Assembly: GCA_039822005.1 (NCBI GenBank)
Contig: JBCBMZ010000005.1
Coordinates: 62,001-126,000, forward strand
Reading direction: 5' to 3'
DNA from: JBCBDX01 sp039822005
GTDB lineage: Bacteria > Pseudomonadota > Alphaproteobacteria > Rhizobiales > Rhizobiaceae
DNA: 64,000 nt
A program made the position numbers and the translations under genes. Positions 1 through 8,733 of this stretch are shown in pieces (within the stretch, counting starts at the first letter, position 1; each line of letters opens with the position of its first letter). The notes below the pieces were generated by a model. It made no database searches, had not been told where the DNA came from, and saw only the letters and a program-made list of their open reading frames with translations.

Positions 1-176
1 ACGATGCGGTCAAACTGACACCGCCGATCAAAATGACGCTGGAACGCGCATTGTCGTGGATTCAAGATGATGAATTGGTGGAAGTCACGCCCAAATCAAT
101 CCGCTTGCGCAAGCTCTACCTTGATCCTCACGAACGCAAACGGTTTGAAAAAAGCCGCAACGCACTGGCTTCCTGA
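1..176 (+). CDS. typA: TypA/BipA ribosome-associated GTPase, C-terminal end (partial)
   Basis: The window opens inside this gene. The reading frame starts at base 3 and runs 57 codons to a TGA at 174-176. The tail carries the charged C-terminal signature of TypA/BipA: the segment DDELVEVTPKSIRLRK followed by LYLDPHERKR. TypA is a translational GTPase of the EF-G family that helps ribosome assembly and stress responses. The GTPase domain lies outside the window, so the call rests on the tail alone, but that tail is distinctive. Confidence 0.88.
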   Translation, partial: DAVKLTPPIKMTLERALSWIQDDELVEVTPKSIRLRKLYLDPHERKRFEKSRNALAS

Positions 177-266
177 CCCATAACTTGCGTGTCGAAACTG
201 TGAAAAAAGGCAAGGGTAACCTCTGCAAGGTTGCCGCAAGAGCCATCCTGCATCATGGTATGCGTG

Positions 267-773
267 ATGAGTTTGTTAACCATAGACATACGCCCGGCAA
301 CGGTGGAGGATTGCGCGTCGATCGCGCATGTCCACGCTACCGCTTGGCAGCATGCCTATGCGGGTATTCTGCCGCATGCCTCTCTGTTGTCGATGATCAG
401 CCGCCGAAACGCGGATTGGTGGTCGCGTGCTGTCAAACGGGGCACGTGTATTATGGCCGCGGAAATGGCAGGTGAAGTGGTCGGTTACATCACCTATGGG
501 CTGAACCGTGCACGATCTTTGCCACAAGACGGCGAGATTTACGAACTCTATCTGCTACCAGAATATCAGGGGGTGGGGCTCGGTAAGCGCATGTTCGATT
601 CAGCCAGACGCGAATTGCACCGGCACGGCTGCCAAGGTCTTGTTATCTGGACCTTGGAGGAAAATGTGAATGCCAACGCATTTTATGCCAATATGGGCGG
701 TGAAGATGTGGCGGAAGGCCATGAAATCTTCTCTGGCAAGTCGATCAAGAAAATCGCCTACGTCTGGCGTTAG
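267..773 (+). CDS. GNAT family N-acetyltransferase
   Basis: A protein of 168 residues with the GNAT fold: an N-terminal strand TIDIRPATVED, the acetyl-CoA pyrophosphate-binding loop PEYQGVGLGKRM in the middle (Q/R-x-x-G-x-G/A pattern), and the C-terminal NANAFYANMGG motif typical of this superfamily. GNAT enzymes transfer an acetyl group from acetyl-CoA to an amine, and the substrate cannot be read from sequence. The frame is open from a TTG at 231, with ATG codons at 255 and 267. I chose ATG 267 because the conserved domain begins immediately after it and the upstream residues look non-conserved. It sits alone between typA and a convergent orphan gene. Confidence 0.85.
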   Translation: MSLLTIDIRPATVEDCASIAHVHATAWQHAYAGILPHASLLSMISRRNADWWSRAVKRGTCIMAAEMAGEVVGYITYGLNRARSLPQDGEIYELYLLPEYQGVGLGKRMFDSARRELHRHGCQGLVIWTLEENVNANAFYANMGGEDVAEGHEIFSGKSIKKIAYVWR

Positions 774-787
774 CAGCTCATGCCCAC

Positions 788-1402
788 TCAAGGGCCGAAA
801 CTGCGTGATGGAAAGCCCGAAAAACGACCCTCGTCGCCTACATAGCTCGGCTCATCGATACGACAGCGAAACGTGTCTAATAGCGTATCGGCAGCTTGGC
901 GCGCCAATATGTTGGCATTGGCATTGGCGCGCGCATCGACATAGGCAATGATGCAGCCTTCGCCATCGCCATCGCCAGCTTGTGCAACCTTGGAAACAAC
1001 CAAAACCTGGCCCCGTGTATTTTCCGATGGCGACCCGGTGCCGGGATCGGGATGATCAACGAACCACCGCAAAATTGTAGCGCGTGGGATACCGTCATGA
1101 ATGCGCCATTCGATGGTGTCATTAACCGAGTTGAAAGACTGAAAGCTCTCCCACGCGCCCTCGCCGTACCAATCGCCCACATAGCCGTAGAATATCGACG
1201 TTCTCAGATCATATTCTGAAAACAAAATTCCGTATCCCTTAAATCCTTCGCAGGCAAAAGATGCACCAATCTCATCAGCGTCAAAAACCGTGCAACTATC
1301 GCCGACATCGAGCTGTGTGTATTCACTGGAGACCGTCTGCGCATGAACCGGTGTGACAAAAACCAAAGTCGCAAGGGCCAAAAGAAATCTGAACATATTC
1401 AT
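788..1402 (-). CDS. hypothetical secreted protein
   Basis: I do not recognise the family. The 204-residue product begins with a clear Sec signal peptide (hydrophobic residues 6-17, probable cleavage after VHA at 19-21), so it should be periplasmic or secreted. The mature part has four cysteines (in DSCTVF, FACEGF, EGCIIAY and FRCRI), an even number compatible with two disulfides. Two short low-complexity stretches occur: AGDGDGEG, and an Ala-Asn run (ARANANANILA) encoded by a GCATTG-like hexamer repeat. A GGA Shine-Dalgarno core lies about 8 bases before the ATG. The gene converges on the GNAT gene and is divergent from ppa. Confidence 0.65.
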   Translation of the reverse strand: MNMFRFLLALATLVFVTPVHAQTVSSEYTQLDVGDSCTVFDADEIGASFACEGFKGYGILFSEYDLRTSIFYGYVGDWYGEGAWESFQSFNSVNDTIEWRIHDGIPRATILRWFVDHPDPGTGSPSENTRGQVLVVSKVAQAGDGDGEGCIIAYVDARANANANILARQAADTLLDTFRCRIDEPSYVGDEGRFSGFPSRSFGP

Positions 1403-1536
1403 GGCAAAGTTCCGTTTCTGGTCTTATGACACGCCTACCGCGACAGGCCAATGACACACCGCACTGATCTAAGGTCTTGTTGCGCGATGGGGCACAACAC
1501 GCTTAGACAAAGCCAGTTTTCAGGAGCAAACACAGC

Positions 1537-2064
1537 ATGCGCATCGATGCGATATCCATCGGCGACAATCCGCCAGAAGACGTCAATGTTATCATTGAAG
1601 TGCCGATGGGCGGACATCCCATTAAGTATGAGATGGACAAGGAAGCGGGAACTTTGGTCGTTGACCGCTTTCTTTACACCCCAATGTCATACCCCGGTAA
1701 CTACGGTTTTGTGCCGCATACACTGTCCGATGATGGCGACCCGATTGATGTATTAATCGCCAACACGCGTCCGCTTGTTCCCGGCTGCGTGATCAATGCG
1801 CGCCCCATTGGCGTTATGTTGATGGAGGACAATTCGGGCCAGGATGAAAAAGTCATCGCTGTGCCTTCACACCATCTGACCAAACGTTATGACAAAGTGC
1901 ACAATTACTCCGACCTGCCGGAAATAACCCTGCAGCAGATCGAACATTTCTTTGAACACTATAAAGACCTTGAGCCCGGAAAATGGGTGAAAACCGGCGG
2001 CTGGCAAGGCGTTGAAGTTGCGCAAAAACTCATCGTCGAGGCGATTGAACGGGCCAAGAAGTAA
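1537..2064 (+). CDS. ppa: inorganic pyrophosphatase (family I)
   Basis: The 175-residue protein is the normal length for a bacterial family I soluble pyrophosphatase. This cytoplasmic Mg-dependent enzyme hydrolyses PPi to two phosphates and so pulls biosynthetic reactions forward. The signature DDGDPIDVL, holding the metal-binding aspartates, lies near residue 65, preceded by the active-site segment YPGNYGFVP. The C-terminal KTGGWQG and the Lys/Arg-rich end also match. The ATG at 1537 follows an AGGAG sequence at a normal distance. It converges on yggU with only three bases between stops. Confidence 0.96.
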   Translation: MRIDAISIGDNPPEDVNVIIEVPMGGHPIKYEMDKEAGTLVVDRFLYTPMSYPGNYGFVPHTLSDDGDPIDVLIANTRPLVPGCVINARPIGVMLMEDNSGQDEKVIAVPSHHLTKRYDKVHNYSDLPEITLQQIEHFFEHYKDLEPGKWVKTGGWQGVEVAQKLIVEAIERAKK

Positions 2065-2067
2065 GCT

Positions 2068-2373
2068 TTAGAGCAAAGCCTCCAATTGCGCGCGCAAGTC
2101 GGCACTGTCGGGAGCTATGACGGTTTTAAGCCGGCTTGTCTGCCCTTGCGCAAGACGCAGCGTCGACTTAGAGAGCCCAAAGTGCCTCGACAAGAGCTTT
2201 ATAATTGCCGAATTGGCAGCGCCATCGTCCAGCGTTGCCCGCACGCGCACAGCAAGCCTCAAACTATCGTCCGCCTGACGTTCCACCGAACCAACACAAT
2301 CACCAGCAGCGTTCGGCGTCACCTTGATGTAAATTTGAACCGTATTCGGCTCGCTATGCCCAATCCGATACAT
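2068..2373 (-). CDS. DUF167 (YggU) family protein
   Basis: A 101-residue protein of the small conserved YggU/DUF167 family, whose biochemical role is unknown. The family pattern is visible: an early beta strand IYIKVTPNA, the middle LRLAVRVRATLDDGAAN (the usual P-x-x-G-x-A-N region), and the DVSKSTLRLAQGQTSR-like strand that reads LSKSTLRLAQGQTSR here. It follows yggT on the same strand with a three-base gap. YggT and YggU are neighbours in many proteobacteria, which supports both calls. Confidence 0.85.
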   Translation of the reverse strand: MYRIGHSEPNTVQIYIKVTPNAAGDCVGSVERQADDSLRLAVRVRATLDDGAANSAIIKLLSRHFGLSKSTLRLAQGQTSRLKTVIAPDSADLRAQLEALL

Positions 2374-2376
2374 GGA

Positions 2377-2670
2377 TCATGTGATCGCAGGGCGAAGCAC
2401 ATTCCAGATAAATTGCTGCAGGAAGTAGATCGCGATGAAGAGCACAATCGGCGAGATATCAATACCGCCTAAATCGGGCATGTAGCGGCGAATGGGCCGC
2501 AGTACCGGTTCGGTCGCCTTGTAGAAAAACTCGCCAACCATACCGACAAAACGGTTCGATGTGTTGATCACATTGAAGGCGTAAAGCCATGAAAAAATAA
2601 TCGCACCGATGACGATGTAGCTGTAAATATTGAGCGCAAAGAGCAGGGTGTTGACGATCGTAATGCCCAC
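2377..2670 (-). CDS. YggT family integral membrane protein
   Basis: The 97-residue product has two hydrophobic segments, one at the N-terminus (VNTLLFALNIYSYIVIGAII) and one near the C-terminus (IVLFIAIYFLQQF). The conserved loop YKATEPVLRPIRRYMP between them is typical of YggT proteins. Family members are small inner-membrane proteins of uncertain role, sometimes linked to osmotic shock or membrane-protein integrity. The start is a GTG at 2670, and no in-frame ATG lies nearby. It leads a probable two-gene unit with yggU. Confidence 0.85.
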   Translation of the reverse strand: MGITIVNTLLFALNIYSYIVIGAIIFSWLYAFNVINTSNRFVGMVGEFFYKATEPVLRPIRRYMPDLGGIDISPIVLFIAIYFLQQFIWNVLRPAIT

Positions 2671-2783
2671 GGGAGTTTTCCTTCACCGGTTTCATTTTCA
2701 ACGCTCACTTAGGCATCGCAGTGGCTACCGGCAAGCGACATTCTTTCTTTGCTTTGGCATCCGTTTACGCGTAACGCAATCGC

Positions 2784-4028
2784 ATGTCCTCGCCCGATAA
2801 TTCAGCGCTGCCGGCAGATCGGTTCATTGCCTTCCGCTATCCGGCGTATGTGAAATATTGGCTGTCACGCTTTTTGGCGACACTCGCTGGCATGATGATT
2901 GCGGTCGCGGTGGGATGGCAAGTCTACGATTTAACCCGTAATCCGCTCGATCTCGGCATCATCGGACTTGTCCAATTCGTCCCGCTCCTGCTTCTGGTTT
3001 TCATCACCGGCACAGTTGCTGACCGGTTCGGTCGCCGTAACGTGATGAGTTGGGCGATCGCCGCGGAGATGATCTGCGCCCTGGCGATCTTGTATTATTC
3101 TTGGCGCGGCCTGACCTCTCCATTTCCGATTTTCGTGGCGTTGGCCGGCTTTGGTGCGGCGCGCGCTTTTTTTGGTCCAGCATCTCAATCGCTTGTGGTG
3201 AATCTGGTCCCACGCGACGTTTTCCCCAATGCCGTCGCTTGGAATTCATCCGCCTGGCAGGTCGCATCCATTGGCGGGCCTGTGTTGGGAGGCCTCCTTT
3301 ATGGCGTAGGCGCCAATGTTGCTTATGTGACCGCAGCTCTTTTTATCGCGGTCGCATTCGTGTTGATCCGAATGATCCCAAAACCCCAAGAACAGGGCAA
3401 AACGGAACAGGTAACGCTGTCATCCCTGTTTGAAGGCATCCGCTATGTGCGCAAGGAAAAGGTGGTCCTTGGTGCCATCTCGCTTGACCTGTTTGCGGTT
3501 TTGCTTGGCGGGGCGGTCGCGCTACTCCCGGTATTTGCGCGCGACGTCTTGGAAACCGGCCCTTGGGGGCTTGGCCTGCTGCGCGCAGCGCCGGGTATTG
3601 GGGCAGTAGTCATGGCACTCATGCTCACCGCCTCACCAATCCGCGATCATGCCGGGCGCATTTTGTTGGTGTTCGTGGCGCTTTTCGGCGTTTTCACCAT
3701 CGTCTTCGGATTTTCAACGCTTACTTGGCTTTCAGTGGTCGCTTTGTTGATGGTCGGCGCGACCGACGCGGTCAGCGTCTACATTCGCGAAACCGTGATC
3801 CAGCTGTGGACACCCGACGAGGTGCGCGGCAGGGTCAACGCCATCAATATGGTTTTTATCGGTGCGTCCAATGAGCTGGGCGAGTTTCGTGCCGGATTTG
3901 TGGCGGCCTGGATCGGTGCTGTTCCTGCGGTCATATTAGGTGGCGCAGGAGCCGTTGTTGTTGCGGGCGCATGGGCGTGGCTCTTCCCGCAGTTGCGTGA
4001 TGTGCGCTACCTAGACCAGACTAACTAG
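2784..4028 (+). CDS. MFS transporter (EntS-like efflux family)
   Basis: The 414-residue protein has about 12 hydrophobic segments and the MFS motif A loop GTVADRFGRRNVM between segments 2 and 3, near residue 75. The opening FRYPAYVKYWLSRFLATLAG matches the MFS_3/EntS-like subfamily of small-molecule exporters. It should act in the inner membrane as a proton-coupled exporter, and the substrate is not evident. It stands alone, convergent with the glutamine amidotransferase gene with six bases between the stops. Confidence 0.85.
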   Translation: MSSPDNSALPADRFIAFRYPAYVKYWLSRFLATLAGMMIAVAVGWQVYDLTRNPLDLGIIGLVQFVPLLLLVFITGTVADRFGRRNVMSWAIAAEMICALAILYYSWRGLTSPFPIFVALAGFGAARAFFGPASQSLVVNLVPRDVFPNAVAWNSSAWQVASIGGPVLGGLLYGVGANVAYVTAALFIAVAFVLIRMIPKPQEQGKTEQVTLSSLFEGIRYVRKEKVVLGAISLDLFAVLLGGAVALLPVFARDVLETGPWGLGLLRAAPGIGAVVMALMLTASPIRDHAGRILLVFVALFGVFTIVFGFSTLTWLSVVALLMVGATDAVSVYIRETVIQLWTPDEVRGRVNAINMVFIGASNELGEFRAGFVAAWIGAVPAVILGGAGAVVVAGAWAWLFPQLRDVRYLDQTN

Positions 4029-4034
4029 CCTTCC

Positions 4035-4736
4035 TCATTGGTTGCCGCGCTCAAAAACAATATCGAGAAACTCATCAAGCCAAGCGCGCACTGGAGCATC
4101 GTAAAGCAACCGCCCCTCCAAATGAGCTTTACCCATCTGCGCGCCTGGCAGATCAAAACGATGCGCACCCTTAACCGCCCATCGCTGCATCATGATCTGC
4201 GTCAGTTCAGCGTGAAACTGGACAGCCCACGCGTTTTCCCCGTAGCGAAAAGCCTGATTGGGGTAAGCATCTGAACGGGCAAGATGAACGGCTCCCGATG
4301 GCAGGGAAAAGCCTTCTTTGTGAAAATGATAAATCATGGAAGGCCATAACATCAGTTGCTCACCGGCATCGGTTGCCTCCAAAGGGTACCAGCCAATTTC
4401 AACCAATCCATCATCGCGACCCTGCACTGATCCGCCCAAATGGTTGACCAGCATTTGCGCACCCAGGCAAATACCCAGGAAGGGTTTGTTCTCGGCCAAC
4501 GGCACCGCCATCCAGTCGGTCTCGTGTTTGACATGCTCTTCATCGTCATTGGCACTCATCGGTCCGCCAAAAACCACCGCACCTGAATGACTTTCCAGCG
4601 TTTCCGGAAGCCGGTCCCCGAGCGGTGGCCGTCTGATGTCAAGCGGATAACCGCGCGCTTGCAGCAATTGACCGACCCGGCCTGGCGACGAAGTGGCCTG
4701 ATGCAAGACGACGAGAATGGGTTGGCGCGTTTCCAT
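4035..4736 (-). CDS. class I glutamine amidotransferase-like protein
   Basis: A 233-residue protein with the class I glutamine amidotransferase triad: nucleophile Cys90 in the elbow GICLGAQML, and His175 with Glu177 in VQFHAELT. The oxyanion segment VVFGGPMSAND lies at residues 54-63. It resembles stand-alone GMP-synthase-like amidotransferases (YfeJ-like) rather than the domain of a biosynthetic enzyme. Such proteins use glutamine or gamma-glutamyl compounds, and the acceptor is unknown. The TerB-like gene ends 20 bases upstream on the same strand, so the two may be cotranscribed. Confidence 0.85.
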   Translation of the reverse strand: METRQPILVVLHQATSSPGRVGQLLQARGYPLDIRRPPLGDRLPETLESHSGAVVFGGPMSANDDEEHVKHETDWMAVPLAENKPFLGICLGAQMLVNHLGGSVQGRDDGLVEIGWYPLEATDAGEQLMLWPSMIYHFHKEGFSLPSGAVHLARSDAYPNQAFRYGENAWAVQFHAELTQIMMQRWAVKGAHRFDLPGAQMGKAHLEGRLLYDAPVRAWLDEFLDIVFERGNQ

Positions 4737-4756
4737 GGGGCTGTCGGGAAAACTTA

Positions 4757-5272
4757 CTATTGAGAATTGTCTGCTGGCGGTACGAACGGCTCGCCACTGC
4801 CATGAATTCCAAGACGCTCTTGAACACGTTGGCGCATGAGCACGCGGTCACGGCCTGAAACCCCAAGCAGCTCCGAAATGCGCCATACGACATTTTCTTC
4901 AAGTTCATGCTTGTAGCCATCGGCGTAAACCAATTCCCACAATATCTCGATGAAACCGACGCGCTCTTCGTCATCCAGCATATCCATCAGAACCGATGTA
5001 AAACGGTAAAAATCCACCGCCTCGCTATCGGCGGCCTTGGCAGCTGCAACCAGTGATTCCAGCTCCTGTTCAGACAACCCGTATTCCTCGGTGAGCACTT
5101 CTTTAAAGCGCTGCTTTTCAATGTCGCGCAAAACGCCATCGGCCTGAATAACATGATACATGAGAGCCGAAGCCGCGGTACGCCCCGGATGGGTGTCTGC
5201 GTCGGTCGACGCGGGACCGCCATCTAGACTACTCGCTAGGCCGGAGATGAATTGCTGGAATTTTTCAAGCAT
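4757..5272 (-). CDS. TerB-like (COG4103) protein
   Basis: The 171-residue protein, counted from ATG 5272, has the all-helical TerB-like fold. The signature is MYHVIQADGVLRDIEKQRF, then a similar second repeat WELVYADGYKHELEENVVWR. The two acidic D-G-x-x-x-x-x-E motifs resemble the metal-binding positions of TerB. Family members are cytoplasmic and of unknown function despite the tellurite-resistance name. The frame extends to a TTG-type start at 5296, but ATG 5272 (MLEKFQQF) fits the family N-terminus. It lies 41 bases downstream of hemY and is probably the last part of the hem transcript. Confidence 0.8.
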   Translation of the reverse strand: MLEKFQQFISGLASSLDGGPASTDADTHPGRTAASALMYHVIQADGVLRDIEKQRFKEVLTEEYGLSEQELESLVAAAKAADSEAVDFYRFTSVLMDMLDDEERVGFIEILWELVYADGYKHELEENVVWRISELLGVSGRDRVLMRQRVQERLGIHGSGEPFVPPADNSQ

Positions 5273-5313
5273 GGGCACTTTCCTTTGTGCCCCCATATAT
5301 GATTTTTGCCCGA

Positions 5314-7197
5314 TTAGAAAAGCCGGAACCGGCGCGGTTGTTCAGGTGGTGCCTCGGCCGGGTCAATACCGGGATCATCTGGAATTGGCGGTACCATTTC
5401 TTCCTCTTTTTCAACCGCGATATCGGTCGATACTTTCGGCGGCGAAGAAGGTTCTGCTTTTATTGACGCTTCATCGGCCGCAAGCTCCGGCTCACCATCG
5501 TCTTCAACCGCTTCTGCTAAATGTACGGCCGCTTCACTTTCGTCCACCTCTGTGGAAGCGGTGGTTTCGGCAGCTTGGTCATGAACATCCGCGTCAATCA
5601 CCGGCACGGGCTCGTCAGCGGGCGCGTCATCATCCTTTTGCGCTGCAATAACCTCATCGGAAACCGGCTCAATCTCAACGATTTGCTTTTCATCCTCAAT
5701 GTCGGGGGTCTGTACACTCTCTTGAGGCGTTGGAGTGGATATGGCCGCCTCCGCAGCTTCCAGATCCGGTTTCACAGCTTCAGGCGTCTTATCATCGGGC
5801 GCCTCATCGGGCGGAGAGGCAGGCTCAGCAACTTGCGGCTCAACCAAAGAAACCGGCGCAACGCCGCGTTGCATCGGATCCATGTCATTTTCGATCAAGT
5901 TACCGCCAATGCGCTCGACGGGCACTTTCCAGTCATAGGCGTCAATTCGACCACTGACAGGCGAAAACGGCGCCCATTTTTCGGCAACATAACCATCAGC
6001 TGTCCAAGCCGGGTCGCGAGGCGCGCGCAGCGCTCTTGAAAGCCATTCACGGATTTTGCCCTGATCACCAGTTTCAAGTTCCTCGATGTCGGCCATCAAC
6101 ATGTAGGCGCTCTCGCGCGGTTCATTGCGCAACACCGCGGCAACCGCCTTTCGTGCTTCTTCAAATTCGCCAGCTTCCATGGCCATTTGCGCAACGATCA
6201 GGCTAGAGTCAGTGGTGTTGGGTTTCAACTGTTCCAGTTTACGCGCTTTTTTAAGCCGGTCAGCTGCGCTGTCGCCGGACCGCACATTGACATAGGCAAG
6301 TGCAACTTCCGGGTGGGTCGCTTTGCGCCAAGTGGTCTCCAGAATCTTGGCGGCACGGCGCAATTCATTCATCCGCAAGCATGCGTCCGACGCGGCAATC
6401 ACGGCCGGCGCAAAATCAGGTGCCAAGCGATGTGCCTCAAGACCGGCCTGTTTGGCCCTGGTTGGATTGGGTTCAACATTTTCCATCGCGATAGCGGTCA
6501 GTAGGACCGCGCGCTTGCGTTTAGCCGCATCCTTGTCGATATGCTTGGCCGTTGTCTGTCGCTCCACGAGGCGCAACGCGCCTTCCCAGTCGCCGGCACT
6601 GGTTTTCATATCAAGCGCTGCTTTGCTTGCCCAACCCAGTTGTGGCGCCAGTTCGGCTGCTTTTTCTGCGTAGTGCTTTTGCGCATCTCGGTCGCCGAGG
6701 CGTTGCGCTTCCATGTAAAGGCCGCGCAACCCCAAATCGCGAAGTTCGGGATCTTCCAGCATCTTTTCAAATTTGGACCGCGCTTTGTCGTGATCGCCTT
6801 CGAGCATCACTGCCTGTGCTTCCAACAGCTGAATGAGGGGCTCTGAGGTTTTGATCAACAGGCCATCGGCCCGCCGCAGCATTTGGCGCGCCGTGGCCGG
6901 ATCACCGGCACCAGCGGCAATGATACCCGCCGATAGCGCTTGATAGCCACGGTCGCGACGCCGCAGACGGAAAAACCGGCTCACCCGTTGCGGTGAAGTG
7001 AAAATCACACGAACCAACCACCAGGATATCATCACGGTGACAATGGTTGCGACCAGAGCAACGGCTGCAAACATCAAGGTGAAACTGATTTCCTGACCGG
7101 CGACCGTAATGACAACGTCACCGGGCATATCCGCAAGGATGGCAAAACCGTACGCCAATCCGAGAACAAGAAGGATGAAAAGGAGAAGCTTGATCAT
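5314..7197 (-). CDS. hemY: HemY-like heme biosynthesis-associated membrane protein
   Basis: A 627-residue HemY (COG3898) protein. Two N-terminal transmembrane segments (residues 3-21 and 39-65) are followed by a TPR-rich soluble part starting at LRRRDRGYQALSAGIIAAGAGD. Alphaproteobacterial HemY proteins end in a long acidic Pro/Glu/Asp/Ala-rich tail, and here that tail runs from about residue 455 to the end. The protein sits in the inner membrane and is linked to tetrapyrrole synthesis by genomic context; it is not the protoporphyrinogen oxidase of Gram-positives. It follows the Mic60-like gene by 13 bases in the order hemC-hemD-Mic60-hemY. Confidence 0.9.
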   Translation of the reverse strand: MIKLLLFILLVLGLAYGFAILADMPGDVVITVAGQEISFTLMFAAVALVATIVTVMISWWLVRVIFTSPQRVSRFFRLRRRDRGYQALSAGIIAAGAGDPATARQMLRRADGLLIKTSEPLIQLLEAQAVMLEGDHDKARSKFEKMLEDPELRDLGLRGLYMEAQRLGDRDAQKHYAEKAAELAPQLGWASKAALDMKTSAGDWEGALRLVERQTTAKHIDKDAAKRKRAVLLTAIAMENVEPNPTRAKQAGLEAHRLAPDFAPAVIAASDACLRMNELRRAAKILETTWRKATHPEVALAYVNVRSGDSAADRLKKARKLEQLKPNTTDSSLIVAQMAMEAGEFEEARKAVAAVLRNEPRESAYMLMADIEELETGDQGKIREWLSRALRAPRDPAWTADGYVAEKWAPFSPVSGRIDAYDWKVPVERIGGNLIENDMDPMQRGVAPVSLVEPQVAEPASPPDEAPDDKTPEAVKPDLEAAEAAISTPTPQESVQTPDIEDEKQIVEIEPVSDEVIAAQKDDDAPADEPVPVIDADVHDQAAETTASTEVDESEAAVHLAEAVEDDGEPELAADEASIKAEPSSPPKVSTDIAVEKEEEMVPPIPDDPGIDPAEAPPEQPRRFRLF

Positions 7198-7210
7198 CGG
7201 TTCAGCCTCC

Positions 7211-8671
7211 TTACTGCACAGTCGCTGAGGTGCCGGACATGGCAGCCGTCAATATGTTGGATATCAACCCGTCAACCGTTGCACGGGCCCGCACCTGATC
7301 GGCAAATTCCTGTGAGGCGGCTTTTGCCGGATCCGACAAAGTCTCCCATTCATCAAGCGCGGCGAGCAAATCGCCTTCGGACAGGCGGGCTCCGATGCGT
7401 GTGGAAATGGCCGTCGGTCCTGTACCTTCTTGTTCATCAACCGGACGAACCGAAACAAGGCCCTGCATATTATTAAGCAGGCGCTGGCCAAAACCCGCGT
7501 TCTCATCGAGCGTGCGTGCCGAGGTTATTATTGCGTTGGCGGTAGCCGGATAGGCATCAACCAATTGGCTCAATGTCGGTACTCCACCGGATGCAAAACC
7601 GCGCAGCGTCGCAACAGCCTCCCCATCAGCTTCCTGTGCCACCGTGGCAAACGCCTCTAACTCAGCACCGAAAGCACCACCGCGATCGACCGCGTTTTTC
7701 AAACTGGACGCAGCGAAAGCGCGGGCAACCGCCGTCGAATCGGCGCCACCAGCCGCAACCTGATCCTTTAGCGTGGCCACATCGCCAGCGAGGGTTTCAA
7801 GCCCATTGGAGAGCGATGTGATGGATTGGGTCATCTCCGTTTCAAGCACGGCCAGGGCTCCAGACATCTGTCCTGCGTCGGCCATACTGCTTTCAAGCTG
7901 AGCGCTCATCTCATCAAGCCGCCCCGTGACCTTGGACAGATCTACATCAGCCGCACCATCTACGGCGAGATCAGCCTCCTGAGTCCGCAGCGCATCGATC
8001 GACGTTTCTATTTCAGCAATACGCGCGGACAGAGCCTCCAGTGCGGCGCCATCACCCGCTTCTCCCCCCTCAACCGCAGAATTAAGCCGCGCGATGGAGG
8101 CGCTCGCCTCATCCAAACGACCGGTGACGGCCGCCAGTGCATCGGCGTTCGCATCCGAAGTTTGGCCAAGATCATCGATGCGCCCCGCCAATTCATCGAC
8201 ATTGCCTGTGGCTGGCGGTGGAGCTTCCGCAGCGCTAACACGGGCATCAAGCGCCGCTAGTTCTGCTTCAAGTCCTGATGTGTCGACCGAGGAGGCACCC
8301 AAATTTGGAAGTACGCCGGCAGTTTGGAGACCCGCCGCGCCCAGTAGCGCCAAGGCTCCGCCAACGATACCACCCAAAAGTCCAGATCCGGACCTGCCTT
8401 TCGGCGCAGGGTTCTCGTCGGAAGGTTCTCCCGCGATCGGCACTTCGGAGGCGCTTGCCTCTTTATCCAAATCCGCACCAACCTTTGTATCGGGGCTCGC
8501 CGGTTGCGCATTTTCAGAAGGCCCGGGCTCAGTCATCGCGACCGGTTCGGCTCCAGGCATATCGACCGAATTGTCGCCAACAGGTTCGGTAACTTTTTCC
8601 GCTTCCATATCAATCGTAACTGGTTTTCGGCGCGTGCGTGCACTCGGCGATTTTTTTGGTCTTGTGGTCAT
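7211..8671 (-). CDS. Mic60/mitofilin-like protein (COG4223)
   Basis: The 486-residue protein has a basic N-terminus, an acidic Pro-rich linker, one Gly/Ala-rich transmembrane segment (GLLGGIVGGALALLGAAG, about residues 98-115), a long coiled-coil part (about residues 130-300) and a C-terminal domain typical of mitofilin. Alphaproteobacterial COG4223 proteins are the proposed ancestors of mitochondrial Mic60, which shapes crista junctions, and they characteristically sit between hemD and hemY as here. I infer an inner-membrane protein facing the periplasm, possibly bending membranes or anchoring the inner to the outer membrane. The coiled-coil sequence itself is poorly conserved, so the assignment leans on architecture and context. 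Confidence 0.82.
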   Translation of the reverse strand: MTTRPKKSPSARTRRKPVTIDMEAEKVTEPVGDNSVDMPGAEPVAMTEPGPSENAQPASPDTKVGADLDKEASASEVPIAGEPSDENPAPKGRSGSGLLGGIVGGALALLGAAGLQTAGVLPNLGASSVDTSGLEAELAALDARVSAAEAPPPATGNVDELAGRIDDLGQTSDANADALAAVTGRLDEASASIARLNSAVEGGEAGDGAALEALSARIAEIETSIDALRTQEADLAVDGAADVDLSKVTGRLDEMSAQLESSMADAGQMSGALAVLETEMTQSITSLSNGLETLAGDVATLKDQVAAGGADSTAVARAFAASSLKNAVDRGGAFGAELEAFATVAQEADGEAVATLRGFASGGVPTLSQLVDAYPATANAIITSARTLDENAGFGQRLLNNMQGLVSVRPVDEQEGTGPTAISTRIGARLSEGDLLAALDEWETLSDPAKAASQEFADQVRARATVDGLISNILTAAMSGTSATVQ

Positions 8672-8733
8672 TTGAAACCCCTAAGATAAGCGCCGTTAAA
8701 TTTCCTCTATCAATGCAGGCGCATTAAGGCATC

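Noticed and set aside
186..262. Hairpin-like sequence after typA
   Set aside because: The inverted repeat is short and no T run follows, so it is not a convincing terminator.
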